Shown here piece after piece: positions 7,310-16,450 of a stretch of DNA of 64,000 nucleotides. The position numbers and the translations under genes are program-made. The first letter of the stretch is position 1. The number at the start of each line of letters is the position of its first letter. The DNA is from Streptomyces coelicoflavus (lineage in GTDB: Bacteria > Actinomycetota > Actinomycetes > Streptomycetales > Streptomycetaceae): positions 107,012 to 171,011 of the forward strand of contig NZ_BEWB01000019.1 of NCBI RefSeq assembly GCF_003112555.1, in the 5' to 3' direction. Under the pieces are notes generated by a model. It was not told where the DNA came from. It was given only the letters and a program-made list of their open reading frames with translations, and did no database searches.

Positions 7310-9082
7310 ATGAGCACCACTTCGAAATCCAGCCCCGGGACCGACCCCGGCACGCGGCCGAAGGCCGACGGCGACCCCCAGGAGCTCGGCGCCGCGGGCT
7401 CCCAGCTCTCCACCGCCCCCGCGGAGGAGACCCCGAACCTCCCCTCGCTCGGCGTGATCGGCTGGTCCCGCTGGTTCTGGCGCCAGCTCACCTCGATGCG
7501 CGTCGCGCTGATCCTGCTCCTGCTGGTGTCGCTGGGCGCGATCCCGGGGTCGCTGATCCCGCAGGACGGCGTCGACGCCATGAGGGTCGAGGAGTTCCGG
7601 GACAACCACGACATCCTGGGGCCGGTCTACGACAAGCTCGGGTTCTTCCACGTCTACAGCTCGGTGTGGTTCTCCGCGATCTACATCCTGCTGTTCGTCT
7701 CCCTCATCGGCTGCATCGTCCCGCGCACCTGGCAGTTCGTCGGCCAGCTCCGCGGCCGGCCGCCCCGCGCCCCCCGGCGCCTGGACCGGCTGCCCGCCTA
7801 CACCACCTGGCGCACCGCGGCCGAGCCCGAGGAGATCCGCGAGGCCGCGCGGAAGCTGCTGAAGAAGCGCCACTTCCGCGTGGACGCCGCCGATGACGCC
7901 GTCGCGGCCGAGAAGGGCTACCTGCGGGAGGTCGGCAACCTCGCCTTCCACATCGCGCTGATCGTGCTCCTCATCGCCTTCGCCTGGGGCCAGCTCTTCA
8001 AGTACGAGGGCAACAAGCTGATCCTCGAGGGCGACGGCTTCTCCAACACCCTCACCCAGTACGACGACTTCAAGTCCGGGAACCTCTTCGACCCGGACCA
8101 CGACCTGGCCCCCTTCAGCTTCACCCTGAAGGACTTCCACGGCACCTACGAGGCGACCGGCCCCAACCGCGGCACCCCGCGCATCTACGAGGCCGAGATC
8201 ACCTACAGCGAGGGCGCCGACGGCGCCGTGAAGTCGAAGACCGTCGAGGTCAACAAGCCGCTGAACGTCGACGGCTCCAAGGTCTACCTGGTCAGTCACG
8301 GCTACGCCCCCATCCTCACGGTCAAGGACGCCAAGGGCGACGTCGTGATGGACAAGCAGGCCGTGGCCCTGCTGCCGCTGGACGGCAACGTCACCTCCTC
8401 GGGCGCCGTCAAGGTCATGGACGGCTACCGCAACGCCAAGGGCGAGAAGGAACAGCTCGGCTTCAACGCGTTCTTCCTGCCGACCTACGGCGGCAAGGGC
8501 AGCGGCATGCAGTCCACGTTCCCGGCGCTGATGAACCCGATGCTCGCGCTCTCCGCCTACCACGGCGACCTCGGCGTCGACGCGGGCATCCCGCAGAGCA
8601 TCTACCAGCTCGACAAGACCAACCTGGAGGAGTTCAAGGACTCCGACGGCAAGCTGTTCAAGCAGCAGCTCGCCGTCGGCGACACCATGACCCTCCCGAA
8701 CGGCGCCGGCACGGTCACCTTCAACGGCGTCCAGGAGTGGGCCGGCTTCCAGGTCACGCAGCAGCCCGCCAGCGGCTGGGCGCTCGGTGGCGCCGTCGTC
8801 GCCATCTTCGGCCTGGCCGGCTCCCTGTTCATCCAGCGCCGCCGCGTCTGGGTGCGGGCGGTGCGCGGCGCCGACGGCGTCACCGTCGTGGAGATGGCCG
8901 GTCTCGGCCGCAGCGAGTCCACGAAGCTCCCCGAGGAGCTCGGCGACCTCGCCGGGGTCCTGTACGACCGGGCACCCGGCGCGCCGGACTCCTCCGACGC
9001 GTCCGAGAACGACGACACTCCAGATTCCCCCGACACCCCCGACACCCACGCCGTCACTGCCGAAGGGGCTGAGAAGAAATGA
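7310..9082 (+). CDS. resB: Cytochrome c biogenesis protein ResB
   Basis: A 590-residue membrane protein, half of the System II haem-ligation complex. After a Pro/Ala-rich cytosolic tail there are three helices near residues 63-80, 118-135 and 213-230 (signature QLTSMRVALILLLLVSLGA, and NLAFHIALIVLLIAFAWG), a large extracytoplasmic domain, and a last helix near 489-507 (GGAVVAIFGLAGSLF). The acidic, Asp/Pro-rich C-terminal tail (about 555-590) is cytosolic and seems poorly conserved in character. The stop overlaps the ATG of ccsB by 4 nt. It holds apocytochrome c while CcsB delivers haem. Confidence 0.95.
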   Translation: MSTTSKSSPGTDPGTRPKADGDPQELGAAGSQLSTAPAEETPNLPSLGVIGWSRWFWRQLTSMRVALILLLLVSLGAIPGSLIPQDGVDAMRVEEFRDNHDILGPVYDKLGFFHVYSSVWFSAIYILLFVSLIGCIVPRTWQFVGQLRGRPPRAPRRLDRLPAYTTWRTAAEPEEIREAARKLLKKRHFRVDAADDAVAAEKGYLREVGNLAFHIALIVLLIAFAWGQLFKYEGNKLILEGDGFSNTLTQYDDFKSGNLFDPDHDLAPFSFTLKDFHGTYEATGPNRGTPRIYEAEITYSEGADGAVKSKTVEVNKPLNVDGSKVYLVSHGYAPILTVKDAKGDVVMDKQAVALLPLDGNVTSSGAVKVMDGYRNAKGEKEQLGFNAFFLPTYGGKGSGMQSTFPALMNPMLALSAYHGDLGVDAGIPQSIYQLDKTNLEEFKDSDGKLFKQQLAVGDTMTLPNGAGTVTFNGVQEWAGFQVTQQPASGWALGGAVVAIFGLAGSLFIQRRRVWVRAVRGADGVTVVEMAGLGRSESTKLPEELGDLAGVLYDRAPGAPDSSDASENDDTPDSPDTPDTHAVTAEGAEKK

Positions 9083-10203
9083 ATCTCGCCGCCGCGACCA
9101 ACGAGGATCTCGCGAACCTCAGCAACACGCTGATCTACTCCGCGATGGCCGTCTACACCCTGGCCTTCTTCGCGCACATCGCCGAGTGGCTCTTCGGTAG
9201 CCGCAGCAAGGTCGGCCGTACCGCCGCCGCGCTCACCGCCACGAGCCGGGCCAAGGCGGGCGCCGCCAAGGCCGGACCGGCCGTGACCGTGAAGAAGGCC
9301 GGCGGTACCGCCGTACTGGAGCGCCCCGAGGTCGTCGTACGCACCGCCTCCGGCTCCCGCGACGTGCCCGACGGGCCGGGCGCGCACGGCGGCACCGAGA
9401 AGGGCGACCTCTACGGGCGGATCGCCATCTCGCTCACCGTCCTCGCCTTCGCCCTGGAGGCCGGCGGTGTCCTCACCCGCGCCCTGTCGGTGAAGCGGGC
9501 GCCGTGGGGCAACATGTACGAGTTCAACATCACGTTCACGACGGTCGCCGTCGGCGTGTACCTCGCGCTGCTCCTGCTGAAGAAGAACGTCCGCTGGCTC
9601 GGCCTGCCCCTGGCCACCACCGTCCTGCTCGACCTCGGTCTCGCCGTCACGGTCCTGTACACGGCGAGCGACCAGCTGGTGCCCGCCCTCCACTCGTACT
9701 GGCTGTACATCCACGTCTCGACCGCCATCTTCTGCGGCGCGGTGTTCTACGTCGGCGCGGTCGGCACGATCCTGTACCTCTTCAAGGACAACTTCGAGAG
9801 CAAGCTGGCCTCCGGCGGCACCCCCGGCCGGTTCGCCAGCTCCGTCCTGGACCGGCTGCCCGCCGCGGCCTCCCTCGACAAGTTCGCCTACCGCGTCAAC
9901 GCCGCGGTCTTCCCGCTGTGGACGTTCACGATCATCGCGGGCGCCATCTGGGCGGGCGACGCCTGGGGCCGGTACTGGGGCTGGGACCCCAAGGAGACCT
10001 GGTCCTTCATCACCTGGGTCGCCTACGCCTGCTACCTCCACGCCCGCGCCACCGCCGGTTGGAAGGGCCGCAAGGCCGCCTACCTGGCCCTGGCCGCCTT
10101 CGCCTGCTGGATCTTCAACTACTACGGCGTCAACATCTTCGTCTCCGGCAAGCACTCCTACGCCGACGTGGGCCTGGGCGCCCTCCAGTCCGTCGGTTTC
10201 TGA
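9079..10203 (+). CDS. ccsB: Cytochrome c biogenesis protein CcsB/CcsA (haem handling)
   Basis: A 374-residue multi-pass membrane protein, the haem-handling partner of ResB in System II. The tryptophan-rich WWD-type motif is clear (AWGRYWGWDPKETWSFI, about residues 293-309), with conserved His in HSYWLYIHVS (about 211) and in the final helix (GKHSYAD). It contains eight or so helices with a long Lys/Ala-rich cytosolic loop after the first (about 45-105). It overlaps resB by 4 nt and is the last gene of the block, followed by a strong terminator. Named ccsB in actinobacteria and ccsA or resC in other groups. Confidence 0.95.
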   Translation: MNLAAATNEDLANLSNTLIYSAMAVYTLAFFAHIAEWLFGSRSKVGRTAAALTATSRAKAGAAKAGPAVTVKKAGGTAVLERPEVVVRTASGSRDVPDGPGAHGGTEKGDLYGRIAISLTVLAFALEAGGVLTRALSVKRAPWGNMYEFNITFTTVAVGVYLALLLLKKNVRWLGLPLATTVLLDLGLAVTVLYTASDQLVPALHSYWLYIHVSTAIFCGAVFYVGAVGTILYLFKDNFESKLASGGTPGRFASSVLDRLPAAASLDKFAYRVNAAVFPLWTFTIIAGAIWAGDAWGRYWGWDPKETWSFITWVAYACYLHARATAGWKGRKAAYLALAAFACWIFNYYGVNIFVSGKHSYADVGLGALQSVGF

Positions 10204-10226
10204 GCTTTCCGAACAAGGCACGGCCC

Positions 10227-10267
10227 AAGGCCGGTTCCGGTGACCCAGGTCACCGGGACCGGCCTTT
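10227..10267 (+). terminator. Rho-independent-type terminator after ccsB
   Basis: Arms at 10227-10245 and 10248-10266 pair over 19 bp with a single G-T wobble, ending in CCTTT. It closes the ccs block 24 nt after the ccsB stop and isolates it from the kinase gene downstream. Confidence 0.85.
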
Positions 10268-10429
10268 CGTGTGCCGTCCGGAGACGTGAGGTTTCCGGGG
10301 AGAGTCCGCCGTACGGGGGGTGACCGGTGCGCCGACCGGGAACCGTGGGGGTGTTACCGGGAGTCCGATGCGGGGAGGGCCCGCCCAGGGAGCGGGCCGC
10401 GGCATCGCGGGTGCGGGGAGGGCGGGGCG

Positions 10430-12532
10430 GTGGCGTCGGTACCACTGACGGCGGGGGATCCGGTACGCGTGGGGCGGTACCGGCTGCTGGCCAGGCTGGG
10501 CCAGGGGGGCATGGGCCGGGTGTACCTTGCCCGGTCGCCCGGTGGGCGTGCGGTGGCGGTGAAGGTGGTGCGGGAGGCGCTGCTGCGGGACGAGGGATTC
10601 CGGCGGCGCTTCGTCCGGGAGGTGGCGGCGGCCCGACGGGTGACGGGGTTCTTCACCGCCGCGGTGGTCGACGCCGATCCGGAGGGCGACCCCGCCTGGC
10701 TGGCCACGGAGTACGTACCCGGACTCTCCCTCCAGGACGCGGTGGCCCGGCACGGCGTGTGGCCGGGGGACGCGGTACGCGGCCTCGGCGCCGCCCTGGC
10801 GGAGGCACTGGCCGCGGTGCACGCCGCGGACCTGGTGCACCGTGACCTGAAGCCGTCCAACGTCCTGCTGGCACCTGACGGCCCCAGAGTCATCGACTTC
10901 GGCATCTCGGCGGCGGTCGGCGACACCGCCCTCACCCAGACCGGGACGGTGATCGGCACCCCCGGCTTCATCCCTCCCGAGCAGCTGCGCCACGAGGCCT
11001 CAGGACCGGCCGGTGACGTGTTCGCCCTGGGCGCGGTGCTGGCGTACGCGGCGGCGGGCGTCGGCCCGTTCGGCGCCGGGGCGTCCCACGCGGTCAACTA
11101 CCGGGTCGTGCACGAGGACCCCGACCTGCGCGCCCTGCCCCCCGCCCTCGCGGACGTGGTGGCCCGGTGCCTCGCGAAGGAGCCGGCGCAGCGGCCCACG
11201 GTGGCGTGGCTGCTGGACGAACTGGGCGAGTCGGAGACCCCCGCGCCGGACGGGGACGTGACGACCGCCGGGTGGCTGCCGGGCCCGGTCGCCGAGTCGG
11301 CCGCCCGGCTGCGGGCCGGGACCCCCACCGAACCCCTGCCCCGCCCGGGGGACGCCACCACACGGACCGCTCCCGCCCCGGCCCCGGCACCGCCCCGCGC
11401 CCGGCACCGCCGCCTGCGGACGGTGCTCGCCACCGCGACCGCACTGGCCGTCACCGCGACCGCCGTCGTGCTGTGGAGGGTGACCGCCGAAAACAAGGAG
11501 CCCGGCCGGCCGCCCCACCTGGAGCAGCTCTGGACGCACACCCTGGCCGACGGACAGCGGCTGTCGGTTTCCTCTCAGGACACGCTCTACCTCGAGCACG
11601 AGAAGGACCACCGGATCACCGCCCTGGACGTCACCGACGGCTCGCGGCGCTGGGACCGCCGGGTACGGGTCGACGACGTCAGCCAGGACACGGGCCACCT
11701 GAAGAGCGTGGGCAACGACATCCGGATCACCGGCGTCTCGGGCGGCCTCCTGTTCTACGGCAGCAACGACCACCTGTACGCGGTGGACGCGGACGACGGC
11801 GACCACCGCTGGCGGTACGTGGACCACACCTTCCACCCGTCCCCGGTGGTGGTGGGCGACGCGGCCTACGCGGACATGGTTTCGTTCTTCTATGTCCTCG
11901 ACACCCGCACGGGGGACAAGCTGTGGGACTACGGGTTCGGAGTCAACGCCGACGGCAGCAACATCGCCGTCACCGACGACGCGCTCCTCGTACACAGCAA
12001 GAAGAAGCTGATCGCCGTCGATCTCCGTACCCGCAAGCAGAAGTGGACCCACCAGGCCGCGAGCGAAGCGGAGACCGGTCTCGTGGTGGCGGACGGCAAG
12101 GTCTACTTCGGCACCCTGGACGGCGCCCTGTACGCCGTCGACGCGCGTTCGGGCGAGGAGGAGTGGCGCCGCACGTTCGAGGGCGAGTTGTGGGACGGCA
12201 GGCTCGGCGAGGGGGCGGGCATGCCCCGAGTGGCCGACGGCACGGTGTACTTCGAGAACGACGCCTACGTCTCCGCCTTCGACGCGGACACCGGATCGCA
12301 GCGGTGGCGGCGGAAACAGGAGGCCGACGAGGTGACGTCCCTGGAGGTCGTGGACGACACCCTCCTCGTCGACGCCTCGGACGGCGGACTGACCGCACTG
12401 GACACCGGGAGCGGAGAGACCGGCTGGCGGGAATCGCTGGGCGGGGGCGACGAGACGGACGTCCGGGTCATCGGCGACGTGGTGGTGACCGGGACCGACG
12501 GCCGGCTGACCGCTTACCGGGCCGCGACCTGA
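10430..12532 (+). CDS. Membrane Ser/Thr protein kinase with PQQ-type beta-propeller ectodomain (kinase 1)
   Basis: About 700 residues. GTG 10430 is chosen because it follows GGGGAGGGCGGG and lies 16 residues before the kinase fold. The kinase domain spans about 17-265: glycine loop GQGGMG (24-29), VAVKVV with Lys 45, HRDLKPSN (about 137), DFG (about 155). A Pro/Ala linker leads to one membrane helix (about 330-351). The outer part (about 365-700) has repeated blades of the pattern LYAVDADDG, YAVDARSGEEEW and GLTALDTGSGETGW, the PQQ/quinoprotein-type eight-bladed repeat also seen in BamB. It probably binds an extracellular ligand or protein. It is followed 58 nt later by a close paralogue. Confidence 0.9.
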   Translation: MASVPLTAGDPVRVGRYRLLARLGQGGMGRVYLARSPGGRAVAVKVVREALLRDEGFRRRFVREVAAARRVTGFFTAAVVDADPEGDPAWLATEYVPGLSLQDAVARHGVWPGDAVRGLGAALAEALAAVHAADLVHRDLKPSNVLLAPDGPRVIDFGISAAVGDTALTQTGTVIGTPGFIPPEQLRHEASGPAGDVFALGAVLAYAAAGVGPFGAGASHAVNYRVVHEDPDLRALPPALADVVARCLAKEPAQRPTVAWLLDELGESETPAPDGDVTTAGWLPGPVAESAARLRAGTPTEPLPRPGDATTRTAPAPAPAPPRARHRRLRTVLATATALAVTATAVVLWRVTAENKEPGRPPHLEQLWTHTLADGQRLSVSSQDTLYLEHEKDHRITALDVTDGSRRWDRRVRVDDVSQDTGHLKSVGNDIRITGVSGGLLFYGSNDHLYAVDADDGDHRWRYVDHTFHPSPVVVGDAAYADMVSFFYVLDTRTGDKLWDYGFGVNADGSNIAVTDDALLVHSKKKLIAVDLRTRKQKWTHQAASEAETGLVVADGKVYFGTLDGALYAVDARSGEEEWRRTFEGELWDGRLGEGAGMPRVADGTVYFENDAYVSAFDADTGSQRWRRKQEADEVTSLEVVDDTLLVDASDGGLTALDTGSGETGWRESLGGGDETDVRVIGDVVVTGTDGRLTAYRAAT

Positions 12533-12590
12533 ACCCGCCCCCGCACGGGGGGACGGCCGAGACGGACCGGCACGAGGGAGGAATGGCGGA

Positions 12591-14867
12591 GTGCAGGCGT
12601 ACGTACCGCTTCAGACGGGCGACCCCGAGCGGGTCGGCCCGTACCGGATCGTCGGCCGGCTCGGCTCGGGCGGGATGGGCCGGGTGTACCTGGCCGGTTC
12701 GCCGGGCGGCCGGGCGGCCGCCGTGAAGGTGGTGCACGAGGAACTGGCCGAGGACCCCGCCTTCCGCAGGCGGTTCGGGAGGGAAGTGGCGGCGGCACAG
12801 CGGGTCTCGGGCCCGTTCACCGCGCCCGTGGTCGCCGCGGACCCGGACGCGGACCTGCCGTGGCTGGCCACCGCCTACGTGCCGGGCGTCGCGCTGGGCA
12901 CGGCGGTCGCGGCGCACGGCGTCTGGCCCGAGCGGTCCGTGCGGGCCCTGGGGGCCGGGCTGGCGGAGGCCCTCGACGCGATCCACCGGGCCGACGTGGT
13001 GCACCGCGACCTGAAGCCGTCGAACGTGCTCCTGGCGCCGGACGGACCCCGAGTGATCGACTTCGGCATCTCGGTGGCCGCCGACGACACCAAGCTCACG
13101 ACCACGGGCGTCATGGTCGGCAGCCCCGGCTACCTTCCGCCCGAGCAACTGGTCGGGCGCGAAGTGGGGCCGCCCGGGGACGTGTTCGCGCTGGGCGCGC
13201 TGCTGGCGTACGCGGCGACCGGGACCGGCCCGTTCGGCGGCGGGCCCGCGCACGGGGTCAACTACCGCGTGGTCCACGAGGAACCCGACCTGGAGCGCGT
13301 GCCGGGAGGCCTCGCCGAGGTGGTCGCCCGGTGCCTGGCCAAGGACCCGCGGCAGCGGCCCGGCGTGCCCGAACTCGTCGGGGAACTGGGCCGCTGGGAG
13401 GCGGCCGACGGCACCAGGGGCACGTTCACCGCCGGTACGTGGCTGCCCGCGCCGGTCGCCGCCGACGTCACCGCGCTGGGCGCCGAGCCGCTGCCGCAGG
13501 TGCGGCCGACCAACTCGGCGCGCGCGGAGGCCGACCTGCCGACCGTCACGGCGGGTCCGGCGCCGACCGCCGTCGCCACGGCGAGGCTCGGCACGCCGCC
13601 CGCCGGCCCCTCGTCCGCCTCCCGGTCGGCGCGGTGGGAGGGCCGGCGGCGTACGGCGGTCCTCGCCGCCGCCGGTGCCTTCGTCGTCCTGGCCGTCGTC
13701 GGCGGTCTGCTGCTGCCCCGTGCCTTCTCGGACTCCTCCGGGCCGGGCGGCGACGCCGAGAACTCCGGCACTCCCACGGCCGCCGCGAAGCAGCCGACGG
13801 TGCGGGAACTGTGGCCGTCGGAAGGGGAGTTGCAGCATCCGGAAGTCGCCCGGGGAAAGCTGGTCGGCGAGGGCGACGACGGCCGGCTGCACGCGCTGAC
13901 GACCGCGGACGGTGACACCGAGTGGACGTACGACAGTCCGGACTCGGCGTACTTCGAGGGCATCGGCGACGGTGTCGCGGTGGTCTCCAGCGACGCGGAG
14001 CACACCATCCAGGGCATCGACGTGGACGGCGGCAAGCGGGTCTGGGAAGTGGACGCGCGGACGCACACGCCGTCCGGAACGGAGTTCAACCTCTACATGG
14101 GGGTCGTGGTCGCCGACGGCACCGTCTACCTGAACGCCATGTACGACCTGCCCGAGGGGTCCGACCGCTCAGCCATGTACGCCGTGTCGGCGGTGGACCT
14201 CGCGACCGGCCGGCTGAAGTGGACCAACAGGATCGAGAACATCCTGTCCGACGCGCTCGCGGTCGCGGACGGGGTCGTCTACGTCGGGGTCCGGGAGCCG
14301 GACGACACCTACTTCCACGCCTGGGACGCGGAGACGGGGGACCAGCTGTGGCGGTACAGCTCGAGAACGAGTCGGCCGTACCCGGGCGAGCTGTCGGCGG
14401 TCGCGGTCTCGGACGGCACGGTCTACTTCGGTGACGACCGCGGTGTCCTCCACGCCGTCGACGCCCGGCGGGGCACCCGGCGGTGGACCTACGACGCGGA
14501 CACCGGCGGCGTGCGGCAGTGGCTCGATCCCCTCGTGGTCGCGGACGGTGTCGTGTACGGCGGGATCGGCGGCGTCACCAGCGAATACGAGTCGGGGGCC
14601 GTGCACGCGGTCGACGCCGGGTCCGGCAAACCGCTGTGGAGCGAGCGCACCGAACGCGACCCCGAGGTGCACGGTCTGCTGGACGGCTCGGTGCTCTTCA
14701 GTACCAAGGCCGGCGCCCTGCACGCCGCGGACGCCCGTACCGGAGCGACGGCGAAGACCCGGCTGTCGTCCGGCGATCCCGACGCGGCCCTCGACGGGGA
14801 CCGGATCTACTTCGACGGCGGCGACGGGCGTCTGCACGCGGGCGGCGTCTCCCTCACCGAGCGGTGA
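12591..14867 (+). CDS. Membrane Ser/Thr protein kinase with PQQ-type beta-propeller ectodomain (kinase 2)
   Basis: A 758-residue paralogue of the preceding kinase with the same architecture. GTG 12591 follows GAGGGAGG at good spacing. Kinase domain about 17-265 with GSGGMG, VKVV, HRDLKPSN (about 137) and DFG. The linker is Thr/Ala/Pro-rich, the membrane helix lies near 354-378, and the propeller fills the rest with blades such as LHAVDARRGTRRW and VHAVDAGSGKPLW. Its end overlaps the convergent condensation-domain gene by 14 nt. The tandem arrangement of kinases 1 and 2 suggests local duplication followed by divergence of the sensor part. Confidence 0.9.
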   Translation: MQAYVPLQTGDPERVGPYRIVGRLGSGGMGRVYLAGSPGGRAAAVKVVHEELAEDPAFRRRFGREVAAAQRVSGPFTAPVVAADPDADLPWLATAYVPGVALGTAVAAHGVWPERSVRALGAGLAEALDAIHRADVVHRDLKPSNVLLAPDGPRVIDFGISVAADDTKLTTTGVMVGSPGYLPPEQLVGREVGPPGDVFALGALLAYAATGTGPFGGGPAHGVNYRVVHEEPDLERVPGGLAEVVARCLAKDPRQRPGVPELVGELGRWEAADGTRGTFTAGTWLPAPVAADVTALGAEPLPQVRPTNSARAEADLPTVTAGPAPTAVATARLGTPPAGPSSASRSARWEGRRRTAVLAAAGAFVVLAVVGGLLLPRAFSDSSGPGGDAENSGTPTAAAKQPTVRELWPSEGELQHPEVARGKLVGEGDDGRLHALTTADGDTEWTYDSPDSAYFEGIGDGVAVVSSDAEHTIQGIDVDGGKRVWEVDARTHTPSGTEFNLYMGVVVADGTVYLNAMYDLPEGSDRSAMYAVSAVDLATGRLKWTNRIENILSDALAVADGVVYVGVREPDDTYFHAWDAETGDQLWRYSSRTSRPYPGELSAVAVSDGTVYFGDDRGVLHAVDARRGTRRWTYDADTGGVRQWLDPLVVADGVVYGGIGGVTSEYESGAVHAVDAGSGKPLWSERTERDPEVHGLLDGSVLFSTKAGALHAADARTGATAKTRLSSGDPDAALDGDRIYFDGGDGRLHAGGVSLTER

Positions 14868-16275
14868 GCGGCGGCCCGAAGTCCCCGCGGGCGACGCCCG
14901 TGACGACGTCCCGCAGCCGCTCCACGTACAGCCGCAGGTTCTTGTGGGCGACGTCGGTGTCCGGGTAGCGGCTCGCGAACCACAGGCCCTCGGGGAGCCG
15001 GGTGACCCAGGCGCACACCTGGTCGCCGTACGAGACCCTCAGCAGCGCGTACGCCGTCCGGTCCGACCAGCTGTCCGCGCCGGGGACGCCACGGGCGTCG
15101 ACGTACGACACGATCGAGTACAGGTCGGGCGAGGTCGGCCGGAAGTCCGTGCCGAGCAGGCGCAGCACGCGGTCGATCGGCATGCGGGACAGCCGCCGGT
15201 TGGCCTGGAGTTCGGCGCGGACGGTGGCGAGGGCGCTGGGGAAGTCGTGGGCCCGGTCCACCGGGACCTCGATCGGCGCGCCGCCCACGTACCAGCCGAC
15301 GGACTCCGCCCACTGCGACCGCGACCGGGTGTGGAAGGGCACGACCGTGCGGTAGACGGGCTCGCCGCCGATCTCGTGGACGATCAGCGCGGTCGCGGCC
15401 AGCACCCCGACCAGGCTGCCGCCGTAGGGGCGGCAGTACGCCTCGAACGCGGCGGCGTCGGCCGCGTCCACCAACGGCTCGCGCAGCAGCCGCTGTTCGG
15501 GCAGCGGATCGCCGGTCCTGACGCCGAGGTCGACGGGGAAGGACGGCAGCCGCCCGTCGCAGCGGCGGATGAACTCCCGCCAGCGGGCGACGACGTCGTG
15601 GCCGCCGTCGATCCGGTCCGCGTCCGCCCGCTCCGCCTCGCAGAAGTCGACGTAGGAGCCCACCCGGGGGTGCGGCACGGTCCGCCCCGCCACACCCGCG
15701 GCGTACAGCTCGCCGACCTCGGCGGGGATGCGGTAGATGGAGTACGCGTCGACGTTGCTGTGGTCGAAGGCCATGTAGACGCTGACGCCGTCGTCGCGGA
15801 CGACCGCCGTGTAGATGAGGTTGGGCCAGCGCAACGCGTCCGCGACCCGGTCGAAGCGGTCCTGGAGATGCCGGGCCAGCTCGGCCGCGTCCGGGAAGTC
15901 GCCGACGTCCTCGCGGTGCAGGGCCACGGCGTCCGCGTCGAGGGTGAACCGCCGCATCGTGTCGCCGCGCTCGCCGCTCCACCGGAAACCGCTGCGCAGC
16001 GTCTCGTGCCGCAGCGTCCAGGCCCGCAACGCCTCCTGGAGCACGTCGAGATCGACCGGCCCCGGGATGTCGAAGGCGGCACCGAGCCAGGTCGGCACGA
16101 ACAGGCCGTCCTCGCGCACCGACCGTGCCGTCCGGATGTGCGACTCCTGGATGTACGCGGGCGGGCGCGCGTCCTCGGGCAGCGCCGCCGCGATGTCGAG
16201 CGTCCTGGGACTGAGCGTCCACTCGACGAGGCGCCCGGGACGGATCTCGCAGCGCTGGATGTCGGTCATTCGCAC
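14854..16275 (-). CDS. Stand-alone condensation-domain protein (acyltransferase-like)
   Basis: About 473 residues. GTG 16275 is preferred over ATG 16269 because GGAG lies 8 nt upstream of it. The fold matches a single NRPS-type condensation or PapA-type acyltransferase domain: the family His-His-x3-Asp-Gly motif appears as DHSNVDA (about 174-180), keeping the second His and the Asp, and the late part has the NRRLSRMPIDRVL and YSIVSYVDARG segments of the domain's second half. No adenylation or carrier domain is encoded nearby, so it probably transfers an acyl group between free or carrier-bound substrates, for example in making a lipid or a modified peptide. It overlaps kinase 2 tail to tail. 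Confidence 0.75.
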   Translation of the reverse strand: MRMTDIQRCEIRPGRLVEWTLSPRTLDIAAALPEDARPPAYIQESHIRTARSVREDGLFVPTWLGAAFDIPGPVDLDVLQEALRAWTLRHETLRSGFRWSGERGDTMRRFTLDADAVALHREDVGDFPDAAELARHLQDRFDRVADALRWPNLIYTAVVRDDGVSVYMAFDHSNVDAYSIYRIPAEVGELYAAGVAGRTVPHPRVGSYVDFCEAERADADRIDGGHDVVARWREFIRRCDGRLPSFPVDLGVRTGDPLPEQRLLREPLVDAADAAAFEAYCRPYGGSLVGVLAATALIVHEIGGEPVYRTVVPFHTRSRSQWAESVGWYVGGAPIEVPVDRAHDFPSALATVRAELQANRRLSRMPIDRVLRLLGTDFRPTSPDLYSIVSYVDARGVPGADSWSDRTAYALLRVSYGDQVCAWVTRLPEGLWFASRYPDTDVAHKNLRLYVERLRDVVTGVARGDFGPPLTAR

Positions 16276-16450
16276 GAGGAGGTCTCCGTTCGCAGATGTA
16301 CAGACCCGACCAAGGGAATGCCGTCCGCGCGGCCGCGCACCCGCCGTGTCGGCACTGTTCAACGGAACGGATGGCCTCTCGAACGCCGATACGCCCCCAC
16401 CGCCCGGCCGCCCTTCACCCTTCCCCCCTGCACCCTTCACGCCTCGCCCG

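Noticed and set aside
6443..9049. 868-codon open frame on the minus strand opposite the resB and ccdA genes
   Set aside because: It is an antisense shadow: GC-rich codon bias keeps opposite frames open. Composition is Gly/Ala/Val/Asp/Glu-rich without domains, and the plus strand carries well-known genes.
14854..16275. Possible non-ribosomal peptide gene cluster
   Set aside because: Only one stand-alone condensation domain is present, with no adenylation, carrier, thioesterase or transport genes nearby.
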